Assembly: GCA_032718475.1 (NCBI GenBank) | Contig: JAUCBJ010005721.1 | Coordinates: 1-44,872, forward strand | Length of the DNA stretch: 44,872 nt | Reading direction: 5' to 3' | Source of the DNA: Nemertoderma westbladi | Taxonomy: Eukaryota > Xenacoelomorpha > Nemertodermatida > Nemertodermatidae | Part shown: positions 23,021-32,821 of the stretch, one piece after another | Layout of the letters: the number at the start of each line of letters is the position of its first letter | Numbering within the stretch: the first letter of the stretch is position 1 | Notes under the pieces: model-generated | The model's database searches: none | Seen by the model: only the letters and a program-made list of their open reading frames with translations | Told to the model about the DNA's origin: nothing | Made by a program: the position numbers and the translations under genes

Positions 23021-23060
23021 TTAACCCTTTAAGTACCGATACCACAAATTTCTGAACATA
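23021..23060 (+). repeat. piggyBac 3' end with TTAA target site
   Basis: TTAA at 23021-23024 is directly followed by CCCTTTAAGTACCGAT, the CCC-starting terminus expected for a piggyBac element, about 260 bp beyond the transposase stop codon. The opposite end with GGGTTAA was not found. Confidence 0.6.
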
Positions 23061-23282
23061 TGGTGCGCCGACCAAAATACCACCGGCAACAAATGGTTTT
23101 CATAGCGTATATTTTGACATAGAATCGGCAATATTGTACAACAATTATATACAATAGATATATAATATATTTTATATATATAATATATATATTTTTTATA
23201 TATAATATAATATATATTTTCGTAAAACAATGTAAGCAATTATTGAAGATTTATTAATAATACATTTGATAACATTATTATA

Positions 23283-25074
23283 TTACAAACCGACATTTTT
23301 GTGCCATTCACCAGCACAACCAATACATAAACCGGGTTTATTTGGACAATCTGGGCAATAACACCGTGTAAGTACATTTTTACCTTTTGCATAGCAAACA
23401 CGACAACGATATCTAGGCTTATGAACCTTACTAGTTGGGGGTAGAAGTTTTATTGAATGCAGCATCGAATTGTCGGAATCTTGTGAAGTAGATTGTTGGT
23501 CTCTCAGGTAAGATGTTGCAGTACGCTTCAATAGGCTCGCATACTTGATACCAGTTAACCACAGGACTGCTTTCTTTATAAATGGAACCAATCGTTCTTT
23601 GCTGTTCTTTTCCCGTTTATAAAGAAGAAATGCATTGATTAGTAAACGCATCATAAAACTGAAACCAATTTTTTTAAACCATGCGTGGCTTTTTCTAACC
23701 GGATTGTAATACGCAATAAGTTGGTCTTGTACATCTACGCCTCCCATTTTCTTATTGTATTGGTCAATGGCCATTGGCTTATCATAATCGATAGTATCAC
23801 CTCCCCGAACAATGCGAGATTTAGGAGTCAGATCAGCGTCGTCGACAGTCGATAAAAAATACACATCCCTTTTGTCAGTAAATTTCACAATCAAAATATA
23901 ATCTTTCCTCATAAATTTAGATGAGATCGGCTGCTGAGCAAACGATTTCAAGGCCAGGCCAGGGGTACACCTCGGCTCGGTTAGGCCTGATTGTTCCCCT
24001 AAATCCAGTGTTATGTTCCAACAAGAACTCAGCTAATCGGATACTGCAGTACCAATTGTCAACATGGACAATGTGGCCTTTATCTAATAAATCTGAGCGC
24101 TGAAACAAGAGAGCTACAATATTTTCACTGTGAGATAATGGTGGTGTAGAAACAACCTGCGGTATTTCCGAGGATTTACCGTAATACACCATCGAGTTTA
24201 TCATGTATCCCTCGGAGTCACATAAGATAAAAAGTTTTATTCCAAACCTAGCACGTTTAGTGCGAATAAATACCTTGAATTTGAGTCTACCTTTGTGTAG
24301 TACGAGAGATTCATCTAAAGCTAAATTTACATCCGGTTTATAGATCTGACAATTTTTGTTCACAATATTTAAAAAATCGTTAATGCGTGTTTCTCTTTTA
24401 TCTGGTATAACATTGTCAGGATCTGCTAATCGCAAGAACTTGAGTATGTCTAGGTATCGATTTCTGCTCATCGACCCGGGATTCAAAAAGAATGGAGTTG
24501 ACATTAATTCGTCAGTCGCCCAATAAGATCGTATATCCGGTTTTCTTATTAGACCCATTTGCATGGTTAATCCATTAAACTTCTTCAACTCTAAAAGGCT
24601 TATATCCTTCCAAGTTCTAGAACTACTTGTACCGGTACTCCCAGCAACACCTGCTGCTGCAGCATCTAAAAAAAACTGTCTGGCCCGTTTATTTGTCCAG
24701 TCTTTGATAGCTTCGAATATTTCATCGGTTAGAAACAGCTTCATGTAGTCGATTGCGTCACTTTCATCTGTATCGATTCCTCCTACCCACCCAACCGTTC
24801 CAGTAAAAGGAATAAAGTGGTTCGTAGCATAGGCGTCGGTTCCTGCCTCCACAAAGTTCCACGTCGAAGTACTGGTGCTGGTATTACTAGAATCGCTACT
24901 GTCACTCTCGCTTCCACTGCTACTCTCATCATCGTCGGTTTCACCTTTATCTCCTCCGGATTCGCTTTCATTGCCACCAGTTTCACTTTCGTCCAATAGC
25001 ACCTCATCCTCACTTTCCCGGTGAAAACCATAATACTTGACAGGGTTCTTCCTCATAACTGGCCTACTCATCAT
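23283..25074 (-). pseudogene. piggyBac transposase with one frameshift
   Basis: Two overlapping minus-strand frames (25074-23917 and 23951-23283) make one transposase of about 600 residues, normal for the family, with a single frameshift near 23950. An acidic Ser/Glu/Asp-rich N-terminus precedes the catalytic domain. The catalytic acids are all present: Asp in ALDESLVLHKG (codon 24313-24315), Asp in HVDNWYCS (24058-24060), and two Asp in GGVDVQDQ (23733-23735 and 23724-23726). The C-terminus has the cysteine-rich RING/PHD-like finger, CRVCYAKGKN through CPDCPNKPGLCIGC. piggyBac cuts and pastes at TTAA without scars. It lies in an ABCB6 intron on the same strand as that gene. Confidence 0.93.
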
Positions 25075-25591
25075 AACTAGGCCTACTTAAAAAATTAATG
25101 AAAACGCCCCACAATTACTGAAGTAGAAGAGTGTCAGTACTGCAGTTGTAGGTGTGTTGTACCGGTTCATGAGCAGGAACATGACATCCAGACTTTTATT
25201 TAGGTATCAAATGAAAGCCTAATGCGCGGGCTATTCGAAATGAGTGATTATTTATGCGCTGTATCTACCTGGACCCGTAGAAACACATTAATGTCATGGA
25301 TCAACATCTGATCCATGGCGCACTATGTCATGGATCACCTGTTGATCCATGGGACTGAAAGGGAACCTTTCTGGGATTCACCTACCAGGTATTCCCCATT
25401 AAAACTTATATATATAGGCCCCCACCTTTTCCTGTTAGTTGTCAGTACATAGTCTGATGCAGACCAGTAGGTCGAAAACGTTTACTATTGTATCTTTAAT
25501 TAATATAATATGACCACCTAAAGACCCACAATACTTTATATATTTTTTCTATCATCTATACACCAGCATCTATGAGGGTCTTCGGCAAATT
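25075..25591. other. ABCB6 intron with paired palindromes and a hammerhead-like motif
   Basis: No gene. Two 23-bp palindrome-like units (25295-25317 and 25329-25351) are inverted relatives of each other. A hammerhead-ribozyme-like core lies at 25454-25480. Confidence 0.4.
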
Positions 25592-25645
25592 CGTTAACCC
25601 TATTAAACCCGGGGGGGGGGGGGTCTATATGACCCCCCCGTGGTT
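25592..25645 (+). repeat. Second TTAA/CCC-type transposon end with G/C hairpin
   Basis: TTAACCC followed by TATTAAACCC, a run of 13 G at 25611-25623, TCTATATGA, and a run of C then GTGG. The G and C runs can pair as a hairpin. The start matches the TTAA plus CCC layout of piggyBac-type ends, but no transposase follows and no partner end was found. Confidence 0.4.
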
Positions 25646-25789
25646 TTTTGTTATAACTCTGAAACAAACGCATAGTAGGGAATCTGAAAGTTTATGACTT
25701 TTCCTAAAAATCTATTGTCTTCCTAATAGTGAAATCTGTTTTCAAAAATATTGGGAAGTTTTCGAGTTATAGCACCATTTTTTAACCCT

Positions 25790-26340
25790 AATTTTGGCAC
25801 TATTTTGAGACGTTTTTTGAAAATTACATTTTATGAAATATTATTTGTAACATCTCTATTTTTTATTTACCCCTATTTTTTGGTATTCGCGATTAGATGG
25901 AATTCATATAAATTAATTTAGAAATTTCAAACTGTTTTTTTTTCGGCTGGTGCCAATATTTTGAGATCATTTTGAAAATTCAATCAATAGTTAAATTGCT
26001 TGTGACAACTTATTTCTCGCGTTTTAGAGGTTTATGGCGGTTCTGAATTCAATGGAATAAATAATTATCTAACTTGACATCTCAAACTTGTATTTTTCTG
26101 AGATAGGTGCAAAATGTAGTGCTAGCACCAAATTTTGAAAACCATCAAATATATCAATTGACTGTGTTACCTTGTTTCTTGTGTTATACGGGTTTGTGAG
26201 GGTTTTGAATTCAATGGAATAAGTAAGAATTGCATAAGAGTTTTCCAAACTTGTATTTTTCGCCAGTGGGTGAAAATTATTATGCCAGCACCAAATTATT
26301 GAAAATAAGCAAATTGATCAATAGATAGTATCATCCTGTT
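25790..26340. repeat. Diverged tandem repeat, unit about 150-165 bp
   Basis: Landmarks such as GAATTCAATGGAATAA (26045 and 26207; a diverged form near 25897), AAACTTGTATTTTTC and GCACCAAATT recur in the same order about every 150-165 bp for three or more units. Units differ by many substitutions, so the array is old. Confidence 0.6.
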
Positions 26341-26371
26341 GGTGATCTAAGTATAATAATATATACATATA

Positions 26372-26450
26372 CAATCTGTATCCTAATACAGATTGCTGTA
26401 CACTGCTGTACTACTGCTGTACCTACTGCTGTACCTACTGCTGTACTGTA
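26372..26450. repeat. Short hairpin and CTGCTGTAC microsatellite
   Basis: CAATCTGTAT and ATACAGATTG (26372-26395) are perfect complements separated by a few bases. A run of CTGCTGTAC-type units follows to about 26450. Confidence 0.6.
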
Positions 26451-26555
26451 ATATCTGCTGTCAGGCTGTGGTTTTCGAGGCGTGGTATGGCCTCAGTTTC
26501 CACCTCTGCTGCGATTTATACTAAGAAGCACTGTCTTCATATATAGAATGACGTT

Positions 26556-27930
26556 TTGGCGTATCTTTGGACATCTCACATTAAGGGTTACACGAGAGAA
26601 AGCACTGTGTCTATCGTCCAATCATGGCTGAAGTTTTCAGACGCTACTCTTAAAGAGGCTAAGCAGGTTATTATTAATCTGATCCCTACATCTGATAGAA
26701 ACAAGGCGAAACAGGGGTTGGTCAAATCTCGACAAAGTGGCGATTCTCTGCGGCGTCTATTAATTCAAGATATTCTGGATATCTTCAATTACCCAGGGTA
26801 TGTTGAAGCAAACAGCTCGGAAGAGCTTGTAACTTCCAAGCTTCAAGTTTATTCCAAGCGATATTATGGTCCTTCCGCCATTTTCCCTGTGCGAGTCAGA
26901 TACTGCGCTGCTTCTGCACATGGTGAGCCGTCTTCAGGATCGTTTTGCGATCGTAGAGGGAATCTGTATTCCGCAGAACCCATTGGTTCCTATGACAATG
27001 GCCTCGACGAAGACGAACAGTTTGATCGGTCCACTTGCCAATAATAGGCAGAAAGCGTACTCGGATGCTGCCTGTAGTGGGGGACCAGTGGGTGCACCTC
27101 GTAAACGTTACACCTGACGTCATTGTCTGTCCCACGGACGACGATTCCAATAATGGTTTCATAGTTGTTGGCCATGATGGGCACCATCGCCCAACTAAAC
27201 ACCCAAGGGCGGCTGCTGGTTCTACTACTACTACTACTAGGATTGGCATGCTGTATTGCAGCTGCATTTTTAAAAATGCTGTGCCGGCTTGTCGACAAAA
27301 TTGCGCCGCCACAACTCCCTATCACCCATGACATTTGCTAGATCATCCGCAACTTCAAGGTCAGTGTCCTTTAAGATGCGTCTCAAGAAAGTCATGGGCT
27401 GTCCACCATGCTTTTTCACTTCATGAGGCTGCCAAAGTACTAGATTATGCACTGGCTAGTCCTCACAGCGAAAGCAATGTCTTGCAAAGCGGAAGCTGGT
27501 ACTCCTGTGTAGCTGGTACTATTGTATCTGCAAAATCGGGACCATTTCACAACCAGCAACTCTCAAGAAAGTATAATCGCAGGAAATTCGTACAGGGTTC
27601 TTCTCAGACTAAGGCATTTCCTACTTTTCAACCCATAAGGAAGCTCTACCTTACTGGGTGTGGACCAGATGTAGAGGCATCTGTTATCGAGAAGTACATC
27701 AAGGAATCATTTGATTTTTCCATCACCACTGAGCGCATTAACCAGGAGAGTAACCAACCTCGTTTATTCTCAGCTGTTCTAACGACACTGATTGTGATCG
27801 ACTTATGGATGGTTCCTTATGGAATGCAAGAATTAATAAATATTTCCCACCCATGTCTTCTGGTAGTAGGGAAGGCCGGGTCTCAGAGAGAGTTTCAGAT
27901 GGAGCTTCGGATACATCTGCTAATATTTAA
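26556..27930 (+). pseudogene. LINE ORF1-like gene interrupted by an RTE insertion
   Basis: The left half (26556-27044) encodes a helical region with NKAKQGLVKSRQSGDSLRRL. After the insertion the right half (about 27500-27930) encodes PIRKLYLTGCGPDVEASVIE followed by KYIKESFDF, then in another frame DCDRLMDGSLWNARINKYFP. The 'LYLTGCxPDVExxxIxxYI' and 'FDxLMDxSLWxxRI' wording resembles the RRM-like nucleic-acid-binding part of ORF1 proteins of APE-type LINEs. No ORF2 follows. Family is inferred from local wording only. Confidence 0.5.
27221..27494 (-). mobile_element. RTE-like LINE 3' fragment inserted antisense into the ORF1 gene
   Basis: On the minus strand this reads the last codons of the RTE-like RT, including VMGDRELWRRNFVDKPAQHF, then the 3' UTR and a TAG-repeat tail (on the plus strand, CTACTACTACTACTAG). 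The tail and the truncated 5' end are each flanked by GCTGGT (27215-27220 and 27495-27500), a probable target duplication. Confidence 0.85.
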
Positions 27931-28059
27931 CTGCATTTATCATCTCGATATGCCCAGTTGGTTTCTTTATAATTACATATACTTGTTTTTATAAGTTTCC
28001 TTCATTTGCAATTCACTTGTAGATATATATTTTCCGGTATATGATATATACCCAGACGG

Positions 28060-28260
28060 ATGAGGTTTGAGGCAGATGAGAATAAACGGCTGCGAATATG
28101 TGGGCGACACACCCACCAGAGAAAGAATAGACTATACCAATTCTACACAGGGTTGAGTGAGATGTACATACTGCCACAAGACGTGCCACACCGGAATTAC
28201 AACACAGGTGTGAGAAGTCTAAGTTCCGCGGACATAATGAGGGTCGCTGTGACGGGATGA
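28060..28260 (+). CDS. Unrecognised small ORF, first of a pair
   Basis: A 66-residue frame, rich in Arg, His and Tyr, containing ICGRHTHQRKNRLYQFYTGL and SEMYILPQDVPHRNYNTGV. Its TGA overlaps the ATG of the next ORF as ATGA at 28257-28260. I recognise no family. It may be the N-terminal half of one gene separated from the next ORF by a frameshift, because the two together read like one basic protein. Confidence 0.4.
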   Translation: MRFEADENKRLRICGRHTHQRKNRLYQFYTGLSEMYILPQDVPHRNYNTGVRSLSSADIMRVAVTG

Positions 28261-28800
28261 GCGATGAAGACAAATTCTGTCGATTTGAGGATTGGGGAAA
28301 AGTGGGCACGATGACGATGCAGTGGATGAAGGCTCATGATTTTCACTGGGGGTTCTTCAACCTCAATCAAAATATACATCATCAGTTTATCCACCGAAAG
28401 TTACTGTTTACCTACCAGGAAGTGCTAACAGCAGCATCACGGGGAGGGGTCACCAACTCTCAGCAGTATCTGGATAGGTGGACAGAGGAAGGGAAGGCAG
28501 AGTTCAGGAGATTCTTAATCATTAACATTCCCCAAACAATGAAGAACATTATCTGGGATACGACCAGAGGTAAAGAGGGACATGCGACTGGACTGCTAAC
28601 TAAATGATACAGACAAGCAATTACGGCCCCACCCAGGGAACCAATTACAGGGATTGGGAGAGTCATGGCGGCATGCACAGCAGCGCTGAAGAATCAGTGG
28701 GAATATAGAAAACACCCGAGACAGAAAGATGACAGGGGGAAGGAGTTGCGATGGTTCCCAGAGGGGATGGGAGGAGAACCTAAGAACACTGACAGCAGGT
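28257..28800 (+). pseudogene. Unrecognised ORF with one in-frame TGA, second of a pair
   Basis: The frame from ATG 28257 has one TGA at 28605-28607 and continues to TAA at 28798-28800, about 180 codons. It reads as a soluble, Trp/Arg/Lys-rich protein: FCRFEDWGKVGTMTMQWMKA, GGVTNSQQYLDRWTEEGKAE, after the TGA TAPPREPITGIGRVMAACTA, and GKELRWFPEG. There is no zinc finger, membrane segment or polymerase motif. Composition is biased and the stretch is GC-richer than its surroundings, so it looks like a real but damaged gene of an unidentified element. A 231-bp inverted repeat follows 57 bp downstream. Confidence 0.45.
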
Positions 28801-28856
28801 AACATCAGTGCGCCTAGAAGGCACCATCAGAACAGTAGACTTATATTACTAGGACA

Positions 28857-29087
28857 TTCATACCTTAAATTCAAATTAATCAATTATCAAATGCAATCAA
28901 TGAGTGCAATAAACTCAATATCATTACGTAGTTAATTTAATCGAAATTATGTATGTAAATACATACATAATTTGTATGTATGTAAATACATACATAATTT
29001 CGATTAAATTAACTACGTAATGATATTGAGTTTATTGCACTCATTGATTGCACTTGATAATTGATTAATTTGAATTTAAGGTATGAA
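28857..29087. repeat. 231-bp near-perfect inverted repeat
   Basis: Left arm 28857-28955 and right arm 28989-29087 are reverse complements over 99 positions with one mismatch by eye. The 33-bp centre itself consists of shorter TATGTATG/CATACATA palindromes. The near identity of the arms suggests recent origin, gene conversion or selection for pairing. It could be a palindromic MITE, a replication-derived palindrome, or the end of an element carrying the ORF pair just upstream. Confidence 0.9.
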
Positions 29088-31315
29088 TAAAGTAATTAAG
29101 TACAATATTATAAAGTCAGACATGACCATTCTCAATTAGCTACTGGGATGGGGGCTCACTGACTGAAACAGGAGGGCGAGTTGATGAACGGGACCCACTT
29201 TATCACATATGAAGTGCTCATATGTGAGACTGTGAGAACCCAAGGAGAGTAGGGGAGTATACTAGAGTAGAGTGACGAGGTGTATGAGGGCATCTGAGGG
29301 AGTATGAGGAATCGAGTGGTGAGGAGTGCAGCATCCGGGAAGTGTAGGGAGCGAGTCGGACTGACAATCCACCTCAGTGAGTAGAGGCCAGTAAGGCCAA
29401 AGGGAGGCAGGATTATGGCGTGATAAGTTAACCAATGGGGGGGGGGGGGGGGGGGGGTGTATCTGGCAGTCTAGGTGTATCGATCATTGTAGGCAGGCCA
29501 ATGAAATAAATGTGTTAGGCTATAGGCAATATATTTTCCCCCCTTTATATTAACGGTCATGCGTATTGTGTGGTTTATTTGGCATTTACTCAGTGTTGGA
29601 CACTGTACAAGTTATTACCATCGTCGCGTTATTATTACACTATACTTTCTGTGCTGTAATCATTATCTGATAAACTATATTCTGTTGAGCATATTAATAT
29701 TATTGAACTCCAGAAACTCTGCCTTTATGAGGCCTATGGCCATTCAGTATTCCCAGGGGCGACAAGTAGGAAACGCACCACTACCACACTAAAGTTGATC
29801 AGTCTGGATCCCCAGCCAATCAGGATCCAGTCACAGAACCCATAGTCATTATTTGTCCTTGGTATTTAGATATTTCCTGTTCTATAATAATTAATAATTT
29901 GAACGGCAGTAGTCCTACTGCGTTTCTAATAATTTTGTTATTCGTATATTGATGTAGATTTTCATATACTCATCTCCAAAAATCGTAATATCGTGCCCAT
30001 TGATCCTGCAATATTCTGCGAGTAGTAGAGGACAGTCATGAGTTACAACAGTATGGTCCATACCATGATTACCCATACTCATCTCCGAAAACTCTCTGGG
30101 GTGGAGGCTACCCTCCTCCATTTCTTCCCCCATCTCTGATCTCACAGTCTTCGAACCAGAACCAGATATCCTCATGGGTGCTTCCTTGTCTGAACTGTTG
30201 GATAGTCATTCATATTCCCTCTTCGAGTGGTTATAATATGACAAGTTTTGCAGGAGTACAAAGTATCCAGCTGCCTATGTGATCTGTCTTGGCACTCGTA
30301 TCCTTTCACACTAGTCATAGACACGTTCATGGGGCCATCGCGCAGGACAAGGGTCAGTTATTAGATACAGACTAAAATTGAGCAATTCTATCCCAAAATC
30401 GGCACTTAAGAAATTTAAATAAATAATTAAGAAATTTTAACCAAACTTTTACTTTAAAAAAAACTTTCGCATTGGCAGCGTAGCATCGATGTCATAGAAG
30501 TCCACAGTCAAACTGCTCAAAAAATTCAATGCATTCTCAGTCCTCGGGTCTCGCTCATTGGTTAGTCCAGTTTACCCGTAGCGCTAGTGCAGTAGTGATA
30601 CCAAATGTCGAGGTCGCCAACGACACTGCGACAGAGAGCAGAGGCAGTGGCCTTGGTGGCGAGTTTTTGAGTACTGGTACAATTCCAAAACGTTGCTGGG
30701 TATTGCAGTATTGGGCTGTTGGGGTACCTAGTGCAGTAATGGATACTGGAACATGGAATAAAGGTTAGCTGGTACAACCTGACAATATGTCAGTCTGTCT
30801 TAAGTCCGCATAATATCAAAACTTCCTGCATGGTTGTCATTGCCGAGCCAATTGGTGGGTGGGGCCAACAACCTGAAGACGGTACTGGTAACTCTGTACC
30901 ACTGCAACAGTACCGGTACCGTACTGTAAAACACAGGCCTATGCTTAGGCCTAATAAGATTAAGGTACCATACCGTACCGGTACATGATATGGCTGCATA
31001 GTCGCGATATTGCAATTCAGACATCACTCAGGCAGGCAATTGCAGGACTCCCTACAAAACTGCACGTACCAATACTCAGATAATGCAGTACTGCAGTAGC
31101 AGTACCACACTGACAACCTGACAACCAGCCTAGAAAGCTGGGCCTACCACATACAACTTCAAGTACATATACACAGGCCTACTGCTGTACTGACTGGTTG
31201 AATGTCTGACTGCCTAACTGGCCATGAGAATGCTGAGGCCTAATACATGATTCCAATTATTATCAATATATTATCAATTATTATCAATTATTAGTATAGT
31301 TAATGGTGGCGAGTT
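29088..31315. other. ABCB6 intron, no gene recognised, poly-G tract
   Basis: A purine-rich stretch near 29150-29400 ends in a run of 21 G (29437-29457). Frames at 29915-30175 (minus) and 30529-30768 (plus) show no family resemblance. Near 30895-30990 and 31050-31110 the DNA is rich in short GTACCGGTAC-like palindromes. Confidence 0.45.
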
Positions 31316-32821
31316 ATGTCCACCTGCTGCAGTTGCAATTCCAGGTCTGGACGTTGCGTCAAATGTATATGCGTGAAGGCGAAATGGTTGTGTCTAAACT
31401 GTGGTCCCGGGGAAAAGGGGAACTGTAATAACCGGGGTCAACCTGGGGTACTTCTACTGGTAACACTGGTAACCGATCCTCGACATACTCTACCCCAGTC
31501 ACAACATCTTCCGACCCAGGATAGCCCCACTGTGGCGGCCCCATTCTTCCACTCACAGAACGGGGGCCAATTATCCGCCACAATGAGCGACATGAGTGGC
31601 GATGTGTCGACTATGGTTGACCTGGATGTCACCTTGGTGGTGTCCGGCTCCCAGCCACCCGATCCCCCCTCAACTACAGCTGAAACATCAACTGTTCCCC
31701 CGACATCTCTAGACCTCTACCATATTCAGGCTTCCAGTCAGAGTCCTACTAGCATTTTTACTAGTTCGTCAGATGCTCATATTAGAACTAGCCAGCCCCC
31801 TACAGCCGTGGGTCAGTCACCTACAGCAGCGGGTCAGTCACCTACAGCCATGGGTCAGTTACCTACAGCCGCGGGTCAGTCTACAGCCGTGGGTCAGTAA
31901 CCTACAGCCACGGGTCAGTCACCTACAACTACGGGTCAGTCACCTACAGTTGTGGGTGGTCAGTCACCTACAGTTGCGGGACAGTCACCTACAGCCATGG
32001 GTCAGTCACCTACAGTCGCGGGTGGTCAGTCACCTACAGTCGCGGGTCAGTCACCGATAGTCGCGGGTGGTCAGTCACCTACAGCCGCGGGTCAGTCACC
32101 TACAGCCAGGGCTCAGTCACCTACAGCCGCGGGTCAGTCTACAGCCGTGGGTCAGTAACCTACAGCCACGGGTCAGTCACCTACAACTGCGGGTCAGTCA
32201 CCTACAGTCGTGGGTGGTCAGTCACCTACAGTTGCGGGTCAGTCACCTACAGCCACGGGTCAGTCACCTACAGTCGCGGGTGGTCAGTCACCTACAGCTG
32301 TGGGTCAATCACCGATAGTCGCGGGTGGTCAGTCACCTACAGCCGCGGGTCAGTCACCTACAGCCAGGGGTCAGTCACCTACAGCCGCGGGTCAGTCTAC
32401 AGCCATGGGTCAGTTACCTACAGCCGCGGGTCAGTCTACAGCCGTGGGTCAGTAACCTACAGCCACGGGTCAGTCACCTACAGCTGCGGGTCAGTCACCT
32501 ACAGTCGTGGGTGGTCAGTCACCTACAGTTGCGGGTCAGTCACCTACAGCCACGGGTCAGTCACCTACAGCTGCGTGTCAGTCACCGATAGTCGCGGGTG
32601 GTCAGTCACCTACAGCCGCGGGTCAGTCACCTACAGCCAGGGGTCAGTCACCTACAGCCGTGGGTCAGTCACCTACTGCCGCGGATCAGCCCCCTACAGT
32701 CGTGGGTCAGTCGTCCATCCCAACTCACACTGTATCTTGGTGTAATATAACTCTACCAGTCCAGGAGATCTCTAGTTCCCTAGAGAAGGTGTACAACACT
32801 ATCATACGGCCCATCGTATGA
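31316..32821 (+). pseudogene. Copy B N-terminal region: Cys-rich head and PTAAGQS repeats
   Basis: The frame starts at ATG 31316. Residues 1-45 contain CCSCNSRSGRCVKCICVKAK and LCLNCGPGEKGNC, a zinc-binding-like cluster seen at the N-terminus of this RT family. A Ser/Thr/Pro-rich region follows, then about 42 repeats of the PTAAGQS type to about 32710, then VQEISSSLEKVYNTIIRPIV. The same frame is kept throughout and is broken only by three TAA codons (31898, 32156, 32453), all from the same TCA-to-TAA change in one repeat type, and a TGA at 32819. Confidence 0.7.
31799..32710 (+). repeat. Coding minisatellite, 18/21/24-bp units
   Basis: Units of the form CCTACAGCCGYGGGTCAGTCA (21 bp, with 18- and 24-bp variants) repeat for about 910 bp. 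All unit lengths are multiples of three, so the frame is kept. Longer blocks of about 258 and 297 bp repeat on top, visible from the three copies of GGTCAGTCTACAGCCGTGGG followed by TCAGTAACC. Confidence 0.95.

Noticed and set aside
25592-25645. The other end of the piggyBac at 23021-25074
   Set aside because: The motif has the same orientation (TTAACCC) as the end at 23021 rather than the required inverted GGGTTAA, so it cannot be its partner.
28257-28260. Bacterial-style operon coupling from the ATGA overlap
   Set aside because: The window is clearly animal DNA with spliced genes; a frameshift within one gene is the simpler reading.
31359-31632. Minus-strand frames over the Cys-rich head of copy B
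   Set aside because: Shadows of the plus-strand frame, whose cysteine cluster and repeat frame are clearly the coding ones.
31773-32591. Plus-strand frames with HLQPRVS repeats over the minisatellite
   Set aside because: These are the alternative frame of the same array; the PTAAGQS frame is continuous with the Cys-rich head and is preferred.
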